Positions 24,735-35,742 of a stretch of 64,000 nucleotides of DNA are shown in pieces. The DNA lies in NCBI GenBank assembly GCA_034211175.1, contig JAXHUH010000239.1:31840-95839 (forward strand), given 5' to 3'. The notes beneath the pieces were generated by a model. It was not told the origin of the DNA and searched no databases. It saw only the letters and a program-made list of their open reading frames with translations. Origin of the DNA: JAXHUH01 sp034211175. GTDB taxonomy: Bacteria; Actinomycetota; Acidimicrobiia; Acidimicrobiales; CAIXPF01. The position numbers and the translations under genes were made by a program. The first letter of the stretch is position 1. The number at the start of each line of letters is the position of its first letter.

Positions 24735-26011
24735 GGCGAGAAGAAGAAGTACTGGTCCCGCTCGGGACCGACGCCGACCAGTCGGACCGGGACGTCGAGG
24801 CGCTTCTCGATCGTCGCCAGGTACGCCTCGGCCGCGGGCGGCAGGTCGGCGCGCTCACGTACACCGGAGATGTCGGACTCCCAGCCGTCGAACGTCTCGT
24901 AGACCGGCACCGCGGCGTGGACGTCCGACTGGTGGTACGGCAGCGTCTCGGTGCGCACGCCGTCGACCTCGTAGGCGACGCACAGCTTCACCGTCTCGAG
25001 GGCGTCGAGGATGTCGAGCTTGGTGACGGCCAGCTCCGACAGCGAGTTGAGGCGCACGGCCTGGCGCAGCATGACGAGATCGAGCCAGCCGGCGCGACGC
25101 CGGCGGCCGGTGTTCGTGCCGAACTCGTGGCCGCGATCGACGAGCAGGTCGCCGGTCTCGTCGAAGAGCTCCGTCGGGAAGGGGCCCGCACCGACCCGGG
25201 TGGTGTACGCCTTGACCACGCCGATGACCCGGCTGATGTCGCGGGGCCCGATGCCGGCGCCGATGCACGCACCGCCGGCCACCGGGTTCGACGACGTCAC
25301 GTACGGATAGGTGCCGTGGTCGAGGTCGAGGAACGTCGCCTGGGCGCCCTCGAGGAGCACGTTCTGGCCGGCGTCGAGCGAGTCGTGGACGAAGCCGACC
25401 GTGTCGGCGATGTAGGGCTCGAGCCGCTCGCGGGTCTCGCCGAGGTAGAGGTCGCACAGCTCGTCGAGCTCGATGCCGAGCCGGTTGTAGACCTTGGCCA
25501 GGAGCTGGTTCTTCTCGCGCAGCACGACGTCGAGCTTCTTGCGGAAGATCGACGGGTCGAGCAGGTCCTGGACCCGCAGCCCGACGCGTGCGGCCTTGTC
25601 GGCGTAGGCGGGGCCGATGCCCCGCTTGGTCGTGCCCAGCTTGTTCTTGCCGAGGTAGCGCTCGGTGAGGGCGTCGAGCTCCTGGTGGTAGCGCAGGATG
25701 AGGTGGGCGTTGCCGCTCACCTTGAGGCGGCTGCAGTCGACGCCCTTCGCCTGGAGCGTGTCGATCTCCGCCAGCAGGACGAGCGGGTCGACGACGACGC
25801 CGTTGCCGATCACCGGGGTGATGTGGTCGTAGAGCACGCCGCTCGGGATGAGCTGCAGCGCGAACTTCTCACCGTCGACGACGAGGGTGTGCCCCGCGTT
25901 GTGCCCGCCCTGGTAGCGGACGACGAGGTGCATCTCCTTGGCGACGAGGTCGGTGAACTTGCCCTTCCCCTCGTCGCCCCACTGCGTTCCTACCACGACC
26001 GTCGCCGGCAC
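24731..26011 (-). CDS. purA: Adenylosuccinate synthetase
   Basis: Enzyme of 426 residues that makes adenylosuccinate from IMP, aspartate and GTP. GTP/IMP loops: VVVGTQWGDEGKGKFTDL at the N-terminus (GDEGKGK), QGGHNAGHT, then GTTKRGIGPAYADKAAR, LLEGAQATFLDLDHGTYPYVTSSN and a C-terminal VGVGPERDQYFF. GTG 26011 is chosen because GTQWGDEGKGK should lie within the first 15 residues; a longer frame upstream has no similarity. The first gene of purA-purB on this strand. Confidence 0.95.
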   Translation of the reverse strand: MPATVVVGTQWGDEGKGKFTDLVAKEMHLVVRYQGGHNAGHTLVVDGEKFALQLIPSGVLYDHITPVIGNGVVVDPLVLLAEIDTLQAKGVDCSRLKVSGNAHLILRYHQELDALTERYLGKNKLGTTKRGIGPAYADKAARVGLRVQDLLDPSIFRKKLDVVLREKNQLLAKVYNRLGIELDELCDLYLGETRERLEPYIADTVGFVHDSLDAGQNVLLEGAQATFLDLDHGTYPYVTSSNPVAGGACIGAGIGPRDISRVIGVVKAYTTRVGAGPFPTELFDETGDLLVDRGHEFGTNTGRRRRAGWLDLVMLRQAVRLNSLSELAVTKLDILDALETVKLCVAYEVDGVRTETLPYHQSDVHAAVPVYETFDGWESDISGVRERADLPPAAEAYLATIEKRLDVPVRLVGVGPERDQYFFFSP

Positions 26012-26150
26012 GGGCGCTCCGCCTTTCTCGTCGACGGTTCGAACACGACCGTGCGAGTGTAGGCGACCGGGCCGGCCGCACCGAAGTGCGATGGACGCCC
26101 GGACCGGCGCTCGGCGCGGCCCCGCCGGGCGCGGCACGGGGCCGGACGCG

Positions 26151-26184
26151 ACGATGGGGCGGGACCGTGGTCCCGCCCCATCGT
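26151..26184 (-). terminator. Perfect 16-bp hairpin
   Basis: Stem ACGATGGGGCGGGACC with its complement around a 2-nt spacer, downstream of the LPXTG-protein gene and upstream of purA. Very stable; likely ends the surface-protein transcript before purA. Confidence 0.75.
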
Positions 26185-26199
26185 CATCGTGTCATCTCC

Positions 26200-26235
26200 C
26201 CGGGTGCACCCGGCCCGGGAGCCGGGTGCACCCGG
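26200..26235. repeat. Twin 14-bp palindromes
   Basis: CCGGGTGCACCCGG occurs at 26200-26213 and 26222-26235, each a perfect palindrome, separated by 8 bp. Together they can form a long hairpin just after the stop of the LPXTG gene and next to the 16-bp hairpin. Confidence 0.8.
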
Positions 26236-26241
26236 TGGTGA

Positions 26242-27300
26242 TCAGGAGCCGTTGCCGGCGAAGTGGCGACCGCGGGGCCGCTTGAACAGCCAGGCGACGT
26301 AGCCGCCGGCGGCGAGGAAGAGCCCGGCGACGACGGCCATGGTGCCGTTGTCGGAGCCCGTCCGGGGCAGGGTGCCGAGGTTCTGGCTCCCGGCCTGGGC
26401 CGCACCGGAGGAGACGGAGCCCGACTGGACGCCGGTCTCGATGCCGGTGCTGCTGCCGCCGTTGGCCGCCGGGTTCTCGACCGACTGGCCACCGACCTCG
26501 GGCTCGGGCTGGGGGACCTCGGTCGGCTGCGGAGACGGGGGCGCCTCCGTCGTCGGCGGGGTCGTGGTCGGCACCGGCTCGACGCAGTCCGGTGAGTCAG
26601 CCGGCAGCTCCGGGTTGTGGATGCAGACCTCGTCCTCGGTGGCCGCGCTGTCCTCGTTGCACAGCGGCGACTGGGCCGGCAGGTCCGGGTTGGTCTCGCA
26701 GACCGGGACGTCGCACGGGGCGCCGCCGCCGTTCTTGGCCGAGATCAGCATGTTCGGCTCGTTGCCCAGGCCGTAGAAGGCGCCATCGGGGCCGACCACC
26801 GCGAGGGGCGGCCCGATGTGGGCGTCGATCTGGTAGCAGGGCAGCTCCTCCGGCGGCGGGACCCGCAGCGTGAGCTGGAAGGGGCCGTCACCGCACTCCG
26901 GCCCCTCGGGACCGCAGTAGCTGAACTCCAGGCCGTACTGGTTGATCGAGGGATCGAACTCGGTCGAGCCGGCGATCTTCGTCGACAGCCCGATCCCGAG
27001 GCCCTCGCACCCGGGGGTGAACGAGTCCCACGTCATGGTGACGGTGTCACCCTGGTCGACGTTGAGGGTGCGGAGGTCCTCCGCGCTCTCGCCGTTGACC
27101 GTGAACAGCAGCCCCTGCAGAACATCGGGCCCGTCGACGGTGCACGTCTCGGGAAGTTCTGGGGGATAGTCGTCATAGGTCGTGATGGGCGCCGGCTGGG
27201 CACCTGCGGTGCCCGGCAGGAGCACCACGAAGAGGGCGATCACCACCGCCACCATCATCGACCACCGGCCTCGCCCGCCGATTGGTGTCATCGATCGCAC
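26242..27300 (-). CDS. LPXTG-anchored secreted protein
   Basis: Protein of about 352 residues. An N-terminal signal peptide (WSMMVAVVIALFVVLLPGTAGA) is followed by a Cys-containing extracellular domain of about 190 residues. A Pro/Thr/Glu-rich spacer (PTTTPPTTEAPPSPQPTEV) comes next, then the cell-wall sorting signal LPRTG, a helix AVVAGLFLAAGGYVAWLF and the basic tail KRPRGRH. Sortase would link it to peptidoglycan; no sortase gene is in the window. Two CxxNPxLPAxSPxC-like units (around DVPVCETNPDLPAQSP and DEVCIHNPELPADSP) form a short internal repeat. The start may be GTG 27300, with GGAGGAG upstream, or ATG 27291. The function of the ectodomain is unknown. Confidence 0.8.
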   Translation of the reverse strand: MRSMTPIGGRGRWSMMVAVVIALFVVLLPGTAGAQPAPITTYDDYPPELPETCTVDGPDVLQGLLFTVNGESAEDLRTLNVDQGDTVTMTWDSFTPGCEGLGIGLSTKIAGSTEFDPSINQYGLEFSYCGPEGPECGDGPFQLTLRVPPPEELPCYQIDAHIGPPLAVVGPDGAFYGLGNEPNMLISAKNGGGAPCDVPVCETNPDLPAQSPLCNEDSAATEDEVCIHNPELPADSPDCVEPVPTTTPPTTEAPPSPQPTEVPQPEPEVGGQSVENPAANGGSSTGIETGVQSGSVSSGAAQAGSQNLGTLPRTGSDNGTMAVVAGLFLAAGGYVAWLFKRPRGRHFAGNGS

Positions 27301-27575
27301 CTGAACCACTCCTCCGCTCAGAGATCCGTCCGGACAGAACGGTCCGGGGAATCCGGCCCGCACCGGCCTACCTGAGTGGCCCAACGGTCGAGAATCTGGG
27401 GCTGTCGCCGTCGGCGACGCACCTCGTCGGGTCACTCCCCCGGGTCGACACTGGGAGAGTCGACCGATATCGACGCTACCAGTGCGACAGGTGAACGAAA
27501 ACAGCTCTGTGGCATTTCCGTTACGAATGTGCGACGACGCTCCAGGACCCGCAGGTCAGCGCCGACCACTGTGGG

Positions 27576-29261
27576 TCAGAGTGGACGACGACTGCGTTGC
27601 GCCGTCAGCGCGAGACCGGTCGCGAACACCAGCGAGAGCACGAGGACGTCCCACGGCGCACCCCCCGACACCCCCGGATCCGAGCCACGGCCGGGGTCGG
27701 CGGCGGCGAGCACCGGCGGGTCAGAGGACGGCGGCGCGGGCGCGGGCCGCTCCAGCTCCGGCGGGCGCTCCTCGACCGCGTACGTCAGCGCGAGCGTGAC
27801 CGCCGCGTCGGCCTCCGTGACCGTCACCGGCAGGACCTCACCCTCGTCGAGCGCGGCCCCGTCGGCCAGCACCTGCACCCCACCGGCCACGCCGTCGGGG
27901 TGCACACCGTCCTCGACGGTCACCACGTCGCAGGTGCGCGCCGGCGCGTTCCCGAGGGGGACCTCGACGTCGGCCGCGCTGGCGGTCCCGGGCACCGCGC
28001 CGGGCGCCAGCCCGACCTCGACCGGCTCCGCACCGTCACAGCCGACCACGACGCGCACCCGCTGCGTCCACGGTGAGCGGACCGGATCGCCGTCGTCGCC
28101 CGTCGTCACCCCGCCGACCTCGACGCGCACGCTGAGATGGCCGACCCGGGCCGCGGGCGGCGCCAGGGCCCGCTCGGTGCCGTCGCCGGGCGCGATCGGC
28201 GCCGACGTGGGCGGCGGCCCCGCATCCGTGGCCGCGGAGCCGACCCCGCCGGGAGAGGGCCCGTCGGGAGAGGGCCCGTCGGAGGGGTCCGCCGGTCGGT
28301 CGCCGGGCGCCACCTCCTCGGTCGACGCGCCGTCGGTCGGCGCATCGTCGGTGGACGGGCCGTCGTTGGGCGCGCCGTCGGTGGACGCATCGTCGTTGGA
28401 GCCATCGTCGGGCGACGAGCCCGGTCCGTCACCCGCGCCATCGCCCGCGCCGTCTCCGGTCGGGCGCGCGGGCGGCGGTTCGACCGCTCCGCCATCGGCA
28501 TCATCGGCGGCGGCTGCGTCGACCGCGTAGATGACGCAGTGGGCGATCGGGCCCCCGGACGCGTGGAGGTACTCGACCGCGTCGCCGTTGGTGGCGTCGT
28601 CCTGGCAGCGGAACGCGACGAGCTGCTGGCCCTCGGGCGCGATCGGCGCCACCCAGAGCCGACCGCCGCGCTCGAGGACCGACCGGTGGGCGGTGTCGAG
28701 CCGGGTCGCGTCGATCGTCAGGGTCCCGCCGTCACCGGCGTGGTGGTCGCGCACGATCGAGGTCATGGCCCGGTCCACCGCGACCCGCAGGCCCCAACCG
28801 GAGGCGGCGTCGCACCCGTCCGGGATCGACCCGTCGACGGCCGGGGCGTCCTCCGCCAGCCACGGCGTGGCCAGGGCGTCCGGGTCGATGCCCTCGATCG
28901 GGGCGATGTGGGCGTCGTGGTTGCCGACCACCACGTCGACCGACGGGCACCGGGCGACGTGGACCGCGACGGTGAGGTCGGGCCCGGCCCCGCCCGTGGC
29001 GGGGGCGGCCGTGGTCGGCCCGGGCCCGGCCGTGGTCGTGGAGGTCGCGTCGGCGCCCGCCGGGGGTCGGTCGGCGTCGTGGCTGCCCGTCGAGGCGCCG
29101 GACGGGACGGTGACCGCGACCGGGAGGACGAGCGCGCCGACCAGGAGGGACACGAGCAGCGGTGGGCGACGCGCCGGACGGCGGCTCGGGGCGGTGCGGC
29201 GGGGGCGATCGAGCGTGCCGCCGATCACCGCGGGCGAGCCCCCGGATGCCGCGGCCGCCAC
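27576..29261 (-). CDS. Secreted or surface protein of unknown function with a long disordered spacer
   Basis: Protein of 561 residues: basic N-terminus, one hydrophobic segment (PLLVSLLVGALVLPVAVTV, about 34-52), a Cys-bearing domain (about 90-250, with CPSVDVVVGNHDAHIAPIEG and FRCQDDATNGDAVEYLHASGG), a Gly/Asp/Pro/Ser spacer of about 110 residues (repeated DGPS/DGAS/DAPTDGAST-like motifs), a second domain (about 370-505) and a C-terminal hydrophobic segment before RRPL. It resembles an anchored surface protein with a C-terminal helix but lacks LPXTG. Same strand as the preceding LPXTG gene, 275 bp apart. No family recognised; the open frame is long and domain-like, so it is likely real. Confidence 0.65.
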   Translation of the reverse strand: MAAAASGGSPAVIGGTLDRPRRTAPSRRPARRPPLLVSLLVGALVLPVAVTVPSGASTGSHDADRPPAGADATSTTTAGPGPTTAAPATGGAGPDLTVAVHVARCPSVDVVVGNHDAHIAPIEGIDPDALATPWLAEDAPAVDGSIPDGCDAASGWGLRVAVDRAMTSIVRDHHAGDGGTLTIDATRLDTAHRSVLERGGRLWVAPIAPEGQQLVAFRCQDDATNGDAVEYLHASGGPIAHCVIYAVDAAAADDADGGAVEPPPARPTGDGAGDGAGDGPGSSPDDGSNDDASTDGAPNDGPSTDDAPTDGASTEEVAPGDRPADPSDGPSPDGPSPGGVGSAATDAGPPPTSAPIAPGDGTERALAPPAARVGHLSVRVEVGGVTTGDDGDPVRSPWTQRVRVVVGCDGAEPVEVGLAPGAVPGTASAADVEVPLGNAPARTCDVVTVEDGVHPDGVAGGVQVLADGAALDEGEVLPVTVTEADAAVTLALTYAVEERPPELERPAPAPPSSDPPVLAAADPGRGSDPGVSGGAPWDVLVLSLVFATGLALTAQRSRRPL

Positions 29262-29521
29262 TCATGCACCTCGTCCGGGTGTGCCGGACGCACCATCCGT
29301 GGCTCCCGCCGCCAGCCGACCGTGAGGCGGCGAAGCTTACTGCACCGACGCACGGCCCGGCCTCCCTCCGCTGCAACGCCACCACCCGGCGAAGCGAAGG
29401 ACGCAGTCTCGCGCCGCCCACCAGGGTCACGACGAGTGCATGACCAACTCTGGACGGCGTTCAGAATGCTCGACGGCGACCACCGGACGACGCCCCGTTC
29501 GCCCGCGCCCGGCGGGCCGTC

Positions 29522-29914
29522 CTACGGACGGCGTCGGCGGCGGTAGAGCTCCACGCTCTGCTGCACCGGGACGAGGTCCCGCCGGTAGCGGCGGTGGGTC
29601 TCCTCGACCGCCTCCTTCGCCGCCCGGCGCAGCTCCGCCGCCTCCTCGCGGAGGCGGACCACCTCGTTCTCGAGCTCCAGGATCCGCTTCACGCCGGAGA
29701 TGTTGATCCCCTCGTTCGTCAAGTCCTGGATCCGCTGGAGGAGGGCGATGTCCTCGTCGCTGTAGCGGCGGCTGCCGCCGCTGGTGCGGGCCGGACGGAC
29801 CAACCCGCGACGCTCGTAGATGCGCAGCGTCTGCGGGTGCATGCCCGACAGCTCTGCGGCGACGGAGATCACGTACACCGCTCGGGTGATGTCAGGTCGG
29901 TCTCGGCTCACCAC
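29522..29914 (-). CDS. hspR: MerR-family heat-shock repressor HspR
   Basis: Protein of 130 residues. MerR helix-turn-helix AVYVISVAAELSGMHPQTLRIYERRGLVRPARTSGGSRRYSDEDI-type residues (12-55), then a predicted coiled coil (about 78-105, LELENEVVRLREEAAELRR). MHPQTLRIYERRGL is the diagnostic HspR stretch. HspR represses the dnaK operon by binding HAIR sites, with DnaK as co-repressor. It is the last gene of dnaK-grpE-dnaJ-hspR, 42 nt after dnaJ, and the matching operator is upstream of dnaK. Confidence 0.92.
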   Translation of the reverse strand: MVSRDRPDITRAVYVISVAAELSGMHPQTLRIYERRGLVRPARTSGGSRRYSDEDIALLQRIQDLTNEGINISGVKRILELENEVVRLREEAAELRRAAKEAVEETHRRYRRDLVPVQQSVELYRRRRRP

Positions 29915-29956
29915 TCGGCTTCGCCCTTCTCCGGAGTTCCCTCAACGCAGTGTGCC

Positions 29957-31132
29957 TCAACGCCCGCCATCGCCGTCGGCCGGCGGCCGGTCGGACCCGG
30001 CCGGGTCGGCGCCATCGGCGGGGGGCTCGTCCTCGGGGGGTTCGTCCGCGGTCGGGCGCACGGCCCTCGGGTCCCAGGTGATGGCCACGTCGAGCTTCTC
30101 GACGGCCGCCCGCTCGTGGGCCGACATCTGCGCCGGGACCGCGATGTCGACGCGCACGATGAGGTCGCCGGTCGCGTCGGCGGTCGCCACGCCGCGACCC
30201 CGCACCCGGAAGCGGGAACCCCCGGGCGTACCCGGCGGGACCCGGATCGTCACCGAACCGCCGTCGGGCGTCGGCGCGGCGATCTCGGCGCCCAGCGCCG
30301 CCTCCGGGTAGGTGACGGGCACCCGCACCGTGAGGTCGAGACCGGACCGGCTGAACCGCTCGTGCGGGGCGACGTGCACCGTCACGATCAGGTCGCCCGC
30401 GCGACCACCGTCACGACCCGGGCCACCGCGGCCCTCGAGCCGCAGGCGCGCACCGTCGCCGATGCCCGCCGGGACGCGGACCCGGACCTCGCGGGGGCGG
30501 CGCTCGACCCCGGCGCCGTCGCACGGCCGGCACGGGTTGTCGATCACGATGCCCCGGCCCTCACACGCCGGGCACGGCTGGCTGAAGCTGAACAGGCCCT
30601 GGTTGTCGTCGAGCACACCCCGGCCACTGCACCGCGAGCAGGCCCGCGGGCGGGTCCCGGCCTGCGCCCCCGTGCCGCGGCACGAGCGGCAGACCGCGTC
30701 GCTCGTCAGGTTCACCGAGGTGACGACGCCGCTGATGGCGTCGTCGAAGGAGAGGTGGAGGTCGGCCTCGAGGTCGGGGCCCTTGCGGGGCCGTTGCTGA
30801 GGGCCGCGGCTGAACCGGTCGCCACGACGGAAGACCCCGCCGAAGAGGTCACCGAGGTCGTCGGTGGTGAACGGCGCACCGGGTGGGCGCGACGTCCGCC
30901 CCCGCCGCACCTGGTCGTACTCCTTGCGCCTCGTCGGGTCGCCCACGACGTCGTAGGCGGCCGACACCTCCTTGAACCGCTCCTCGGCCCGCGCGTCCCG
31001 AGGGTTGCGGTCGGGGTGGAGGGTGCGGGCGAGCTGGCGGTAGGCGCGGACGATCTCCTTCGCGGAGGCCGACTGCGGCACGCCGAGCGCGGCGTAGTAG
31101 TCCTTCTCGTACCACTCACGTTGTGGACTCAC
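29957..31132 (-). CDS. dnaJ: Chaperone DnaJ
   Basis: Hsp40 co-chaperone of 391 residues that stimulates DnaK ATPase. The J domain (about 9-75) carries HPDRNP; a short Gly/Arg/Phe region follows (GDLFGGVFRRGDRF); the zinc domain has four CxxCxGxG units (CRSCRGTG, CSRCSGRG, CPACEGRG, CRPCDGAG), then the C-terminal beta domains (VRVRVPAGIGDGARLRLEGRG) and a disordered acidic tail. GTG 31132 is the start; the longer frame upstream runs into grpE out of frame. It is the third gene of the operon, about 106 nt after grpE. Confidence 0.95.
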   Translation of the reverse strand: MSPQREWYEKDYYAALGVPQSASAKEIVRAYRQLARTLHPDRNPRDARAEERFKEVSAAYDVVGDPTRRKEYDQVRRGRTSRPPGAPFTTDDLGDLFGGVFRRGDRFSRGPQQRPRKGPDLEADLHLSFDDAISGVVTSVNLTSDAVCRSCRGTGAQAGTRPRACSRCSGRGVLDDNQGLFSFSQPCPACEGRGIVIDNPCRPCDGAGVERRPREVRVRVPAGIGDGARLRLEGRGGPGRDGGRAGDLIVTVHVAPHERFSRSGLDLTVRVPVTYPEAALGAEIAAPTPDGGSVTIRVPPGTPGGSRFRVRGRGVATADATGDLIVRVDIAVPAQMSAHERAAVEKLDVAITWDPRAVRPTADEPPEDEPPADGADPAGSDRPPADGDGGR

Positions 31133-31238
31133 CGCTGCACCACCACCGCCATGGCGCCAACGACGCGCCCGGGCCGACGGTGCGGCACCGGGCGACGTCG
31201 TCGCACTGCTCGGCTCATCCGTCCGGACGGGTACCGGG

Positions 31239-31805
31239 CTAGCCCCGCACCTTGACCATTGCGGGGCGGACGACACGGCTCTTCCACACGTAGCCCGTGC
31301 GGAGCACGTCGTCGACGACCGGCTCGGCGCCGTCGTCGCCGGCCTCGTGCATGACCGCCTCGTGGACGTTCGGGTCGAACGACGCACCCGGTTCGGCGAT
31401 GCGGACCAGGCCCTCGCGGCCGAGCACCTCCAGCAGCGAGGCATGGATCGGCTCGACGCCCTCGGTGCCGTGGGCCAGCGCCGAGTCGAGCGCGTCGAGC
31501 ACCGGGAGGAGCTGGGCGACCAGCGCCTCCGAGGCGCGCTCGGCCTGCTCGGTCTGCTGCTTGGCGACCCGCTTGCGGAAGTTCTCGAAGTCGGCCTGGA
31601 GGCGCATCCGCGCCTCGATCGCCGCGTCCCGCTCGCCCGTGACCCGCTCGAGGTCGGCGACGAGCGCCTCGACCGAGAGCTCGGTCGCCTCGGCCGGCAC
31701 CTCCGGCCCGGAGGACGCGTCCTCGGGGACATGTGGTGCGGCCGCGTCGACCGGCTCGGGCGGCGGCCCGTCGGGCGAGGTGGCCTGCTCGTGCTGCTCG
31801 CTCAC
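31239..31805 (-). CDS. grpE: Nucleotide exchange factor GrpE
   Basis: Protein of 188 residues. A disordered N-terminus (1-42) precedes a long helix (EALVADLERVTGERDAAIEARMRLQADFENFRKR-type, about 45-80), and the C-terminal beta domain ends FDPNVHEAVMHE, then VVDDVLRTGYVWKSRVVRPAMVKV, the GrpE signature. It releases ADP from DnaK. GTG 31805, 2 nt after the dnaK stop. Confidence 0.95.
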   Translation of the reverse strand: MSEQHEQATSPDGPPPEPVDAAAPHVPEDASSGPEVPAEATELSVEALVADLERVTGERDAAIEARMRLQADFENFRKRVAKQQTEQAERASEALVAQLLPVLDALDSALAHGTEGVEPIHASLLEVLGREGLVRIAEPGASFDPNVHEAVMHEAGDDGAEPVVDDVLRTGYVWKSRVVRPAMVKVRG

Positions 31806-31807
31806 GC

Positions 31808-33643
<1,836 letters not shown>

Positions 33644-33756
33644 GTTCGGTCGTACTCCTGTCTGGCGGACGGGGCCGCAGGTCAGGCGGCCGAGACGCCA
33701 AGCGTAGCGAGGTCGCGGACCCTGTGGTGAAGACATTGACCCATGTGCTGGAGAAA

Positions 33757-33779
33757 GGTTGAGCGCGCTCGACTCAACC
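33757..33779 (-). promoter_or_regulatory. HAIR operator (HspR binding site)
   Basis: GGTTGAG-N9-CTCAACC matches the HAIR consensus CTTGAGT-N7-ACTCAAG in arm spacing and core (TTGAG/CTCAA), with one changed base per arm. It lies in the 271-bp gap between dnaK and the divergent gpmA; the rest of that gap shows nothing else. I could not place a convincing -10 box. Confidence 0.75.
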
Positions 33780-33914
33780 AGCAGGGCGTCCTGGTCGGCC
33801 GGCGGATGACCCCGCGGCCGACCCGCGGCGCCGGCGATGCCACCGGTCACGCCGACGGGTGATGGGCCCGGCACGGTCAGGGCGGGCGCGAAGCGGTCCG
33901 GTACCGTGGGTCCC

Positions 33915-34670
33915 ATGAGAACCGTCGTCCTCCTGCGCCACGGGCAGAGCGAGTGGAACCTCGAGAACCTCTTCACCGGTTGGCATGACGCCGACCTGAC
34001 CGACACCGGGATCGAGGAGGCCATCGCCGGGGGCAAGGCCCTGGCCGAGGCGGGGATCCTCCCTGACGTCGTCCACACCTCCCTCCAGGTGCGGGCCATC
34101 CGCACCGCCAACCTCGCCCTCGACCAGATCGGCCGGCTCTGGGTCCCGGTGCGGCGGTCGTGGCGGCTCAACGAGCGCCACTACGGCGGGCTGACCGGCC
34201 TCGACAAGAAGGCCACGGCCGAGAAGCACGGGGCCGACCAGGTCCACATCTGGCGCCGCAGCTACGACACCCCGCCGCCGCCGATCGAGCGCGGCTCCAC
34301 CTACGACGTCGCCGACGACCCCCGCTACGCGGACCTCGCGCCCGACGTCATCCCGGCCACCGAGTGCCTGGCCGACGTGGTCGAGCGGATGCTGCCGTAC
34401 TGGTTCGACGCCATCTGCCCCGACCTCATCGCCAACAAGACGGTGCTGGTCGCGGCGCACGGCAACAGCCTGCGCGCCCTCGTGAAGTACCTCGACGGCA
34501 TCTCCGACGAGGAGATCCCGAGCCTGAACCTCCCGACCGGCGTGCCGATCCTCTACCAGCTCGACGACGACCTCCGACCGCTCGAGTCGAAGCCGGTGAC
34601 CGAGCGGTTCCTCGGCGATGCCGAGGCCGCCAAGGCCGCGGCCGAGGCCGTCGCCCGCCAGGCGGGCTGA
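33915..34670 (+). CDS. gpmA: 2,3-bisphosphoglycerate-dependent phosphoglycerate mutase
   Basis: Histidine-phosphatase-superfamily enzyme of 251 residues interconverting 3- and 2-phosphoglycerate. VLLRHGQSEWNLENLFTGW at the N-terminus holds the phospho-His (RHG), then RRSWRLNERHYGGLTGLDK, the IWRRSYDTPPPP loop and the second His in VLVAAHGNSLRALVKYLDG. ATG 33915 gives the normal N-terminus. Single gene, divergent from dnaK. Confidence 0.95.
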   Translation: MRTVVLLRHGQSEWNLENLFTGWHDADLTDTGIEEAIAGGKALAEAGILPDVVHTSLQVRAIRTANLALDQIGRLWVPVRRSWRLNERHYGGLTGLDKKATAEKHGADQVHIWRRSYDTPPPPIERGSTYDVADDPRYADLAPDVIPATECLADVVERMLPYWFDAICPDLIANKTVLVAAHGNSLRALVKYLDGISDEEIPSLNLPTGVPILYQLDDDLRPLESKPVTERFLGDAEAAKAAAEAVARQAG

Positions 34671-34701
34671 GGCCCGGGCCCGATCGGGGCCCGCACGCGG
34701 T

Positions 34702-35442
34702 TCAGCGGCGGGGTGTCGGCTCGGCCGGTTCCGGGTCGACCGCCGTCGCCTCGGCGTCGTCGGACCCGTCCCCCGACCCCCGATCGACGGTCGGCCCCCC
34801 AGTGGGGAACCGACCGATCCGCTCGGCCGTCTCGCGGGTGACCTCGTTGAGACGCAGGTAACGATGGCACACGGCGACCATCCGGGCGCGTGCCTCGTGG
34901 ACCTCGCCGGCGTCGGTCGCGTCGGCGATCGACTCGATGCTCGCCTCGAACAGCAACCGGTCGCGGTGGCTCACGTCCATCAGGTGCTGCTCGTCGAGCC
35001 AAGCGAGCACGCTGCGCAGCTGCGGGGCCGAGCGCTCGGCCACCCACTGCAGGAGCGCGCGGTCGGCGTCGGTCGCACACGCGTCGATCAGGCGGACGAG
35101 CCCCAGCGACAGCACCATGGACAGGGTGGGCGGGTCGGCGTCGGTCGCGTCGGTGTCGTGGCGGCGACAGCCGATCCAGATGGCGCCCCACACGACGAAC
35201 CCGGCGACCCCGCCGAAGATCGTGTCCGCCGCGGGTGACGGCGCCAGGCCGGCGACGTCGGTGACCGACACCGCCGTGGCCCCGACCGCGGCCGCGGTCA
35301 CGTCCATGGCGATGAGCCGGCGACGAGCGTGTGTGCCCACCCAGCTCGTCCAGTAGCGGTCGGTCCTGGTCGGACGCGTGGCGCGATGGAGCAGACCGGC
35401 GACCAGAGCCCCCAGGGCATATGGGAGAACGCTGCCCAGCAC
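34702..35442 (-). CDS. Membrane protein of unknown function
   Basis: Protein of 246 residues: three hydrophobic segments near the N-terminus (about 1-19, 47-67 and 72-93), then a soluble domain (about 105-220) rich in Ala, Arg and Asp with a helical pattern (LSMVLSLGLVRLIDACATDADRALLQWVAE), ending in an acidic disordered tail. No family recognised. Convergent with gpmA and divergent from the sigma-like gene across 300 bp (35443-35742) in which I see no other feature. Confidence 0.55.
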   Translation of the reverse strand: MLGSVLPYALGALVAGLLHRATRPTRTDRYWTSWVGTHARRRLIAMDVTAAAVGATAVSVTDVAGLAPSPAADTIFGGVAGFVVWGAIWIGCRRHDTDATDADPPTLSMVLSLGLVRLIDACATDADRALLQWVAERSAPQLRSVLAWLDEQHLMDVSHRDRLLFEASIESIADATDAGEVHEARARMVAVCHRYLRLNEVTRETAERIGRFPTGGPTVDRGSGDGSDDAEATAVDPEPAEPTPRR

Positions 35443-35742
35443 GAGTGTCCACCGCCTACATCCTCGACCCCGCCTGCGACGTGGGTCCGGCAGGGGCGGC
35501 CCCGCACGCCGCTCCCGTGTCGTACCGGCCGGGCTCGTGCTCGCTCAGCGCGGCGTCACCGGTTCCACGTGGCGCCTCTAGGCTACGGGCCAGCTAGTGG
35601 GGCACCACCGTGCGGAAGCAGCGGCGTCGACGGTGCGTGTCGGATGAGACACCGACGATGGCGGAGCGTGTGCGGTGCGACCGTGCGCTGCGGTGACAAC
35701 CCCGGGCCGGGAGACGCTGCGGGCCGCCGGGCCCGAACGGCG

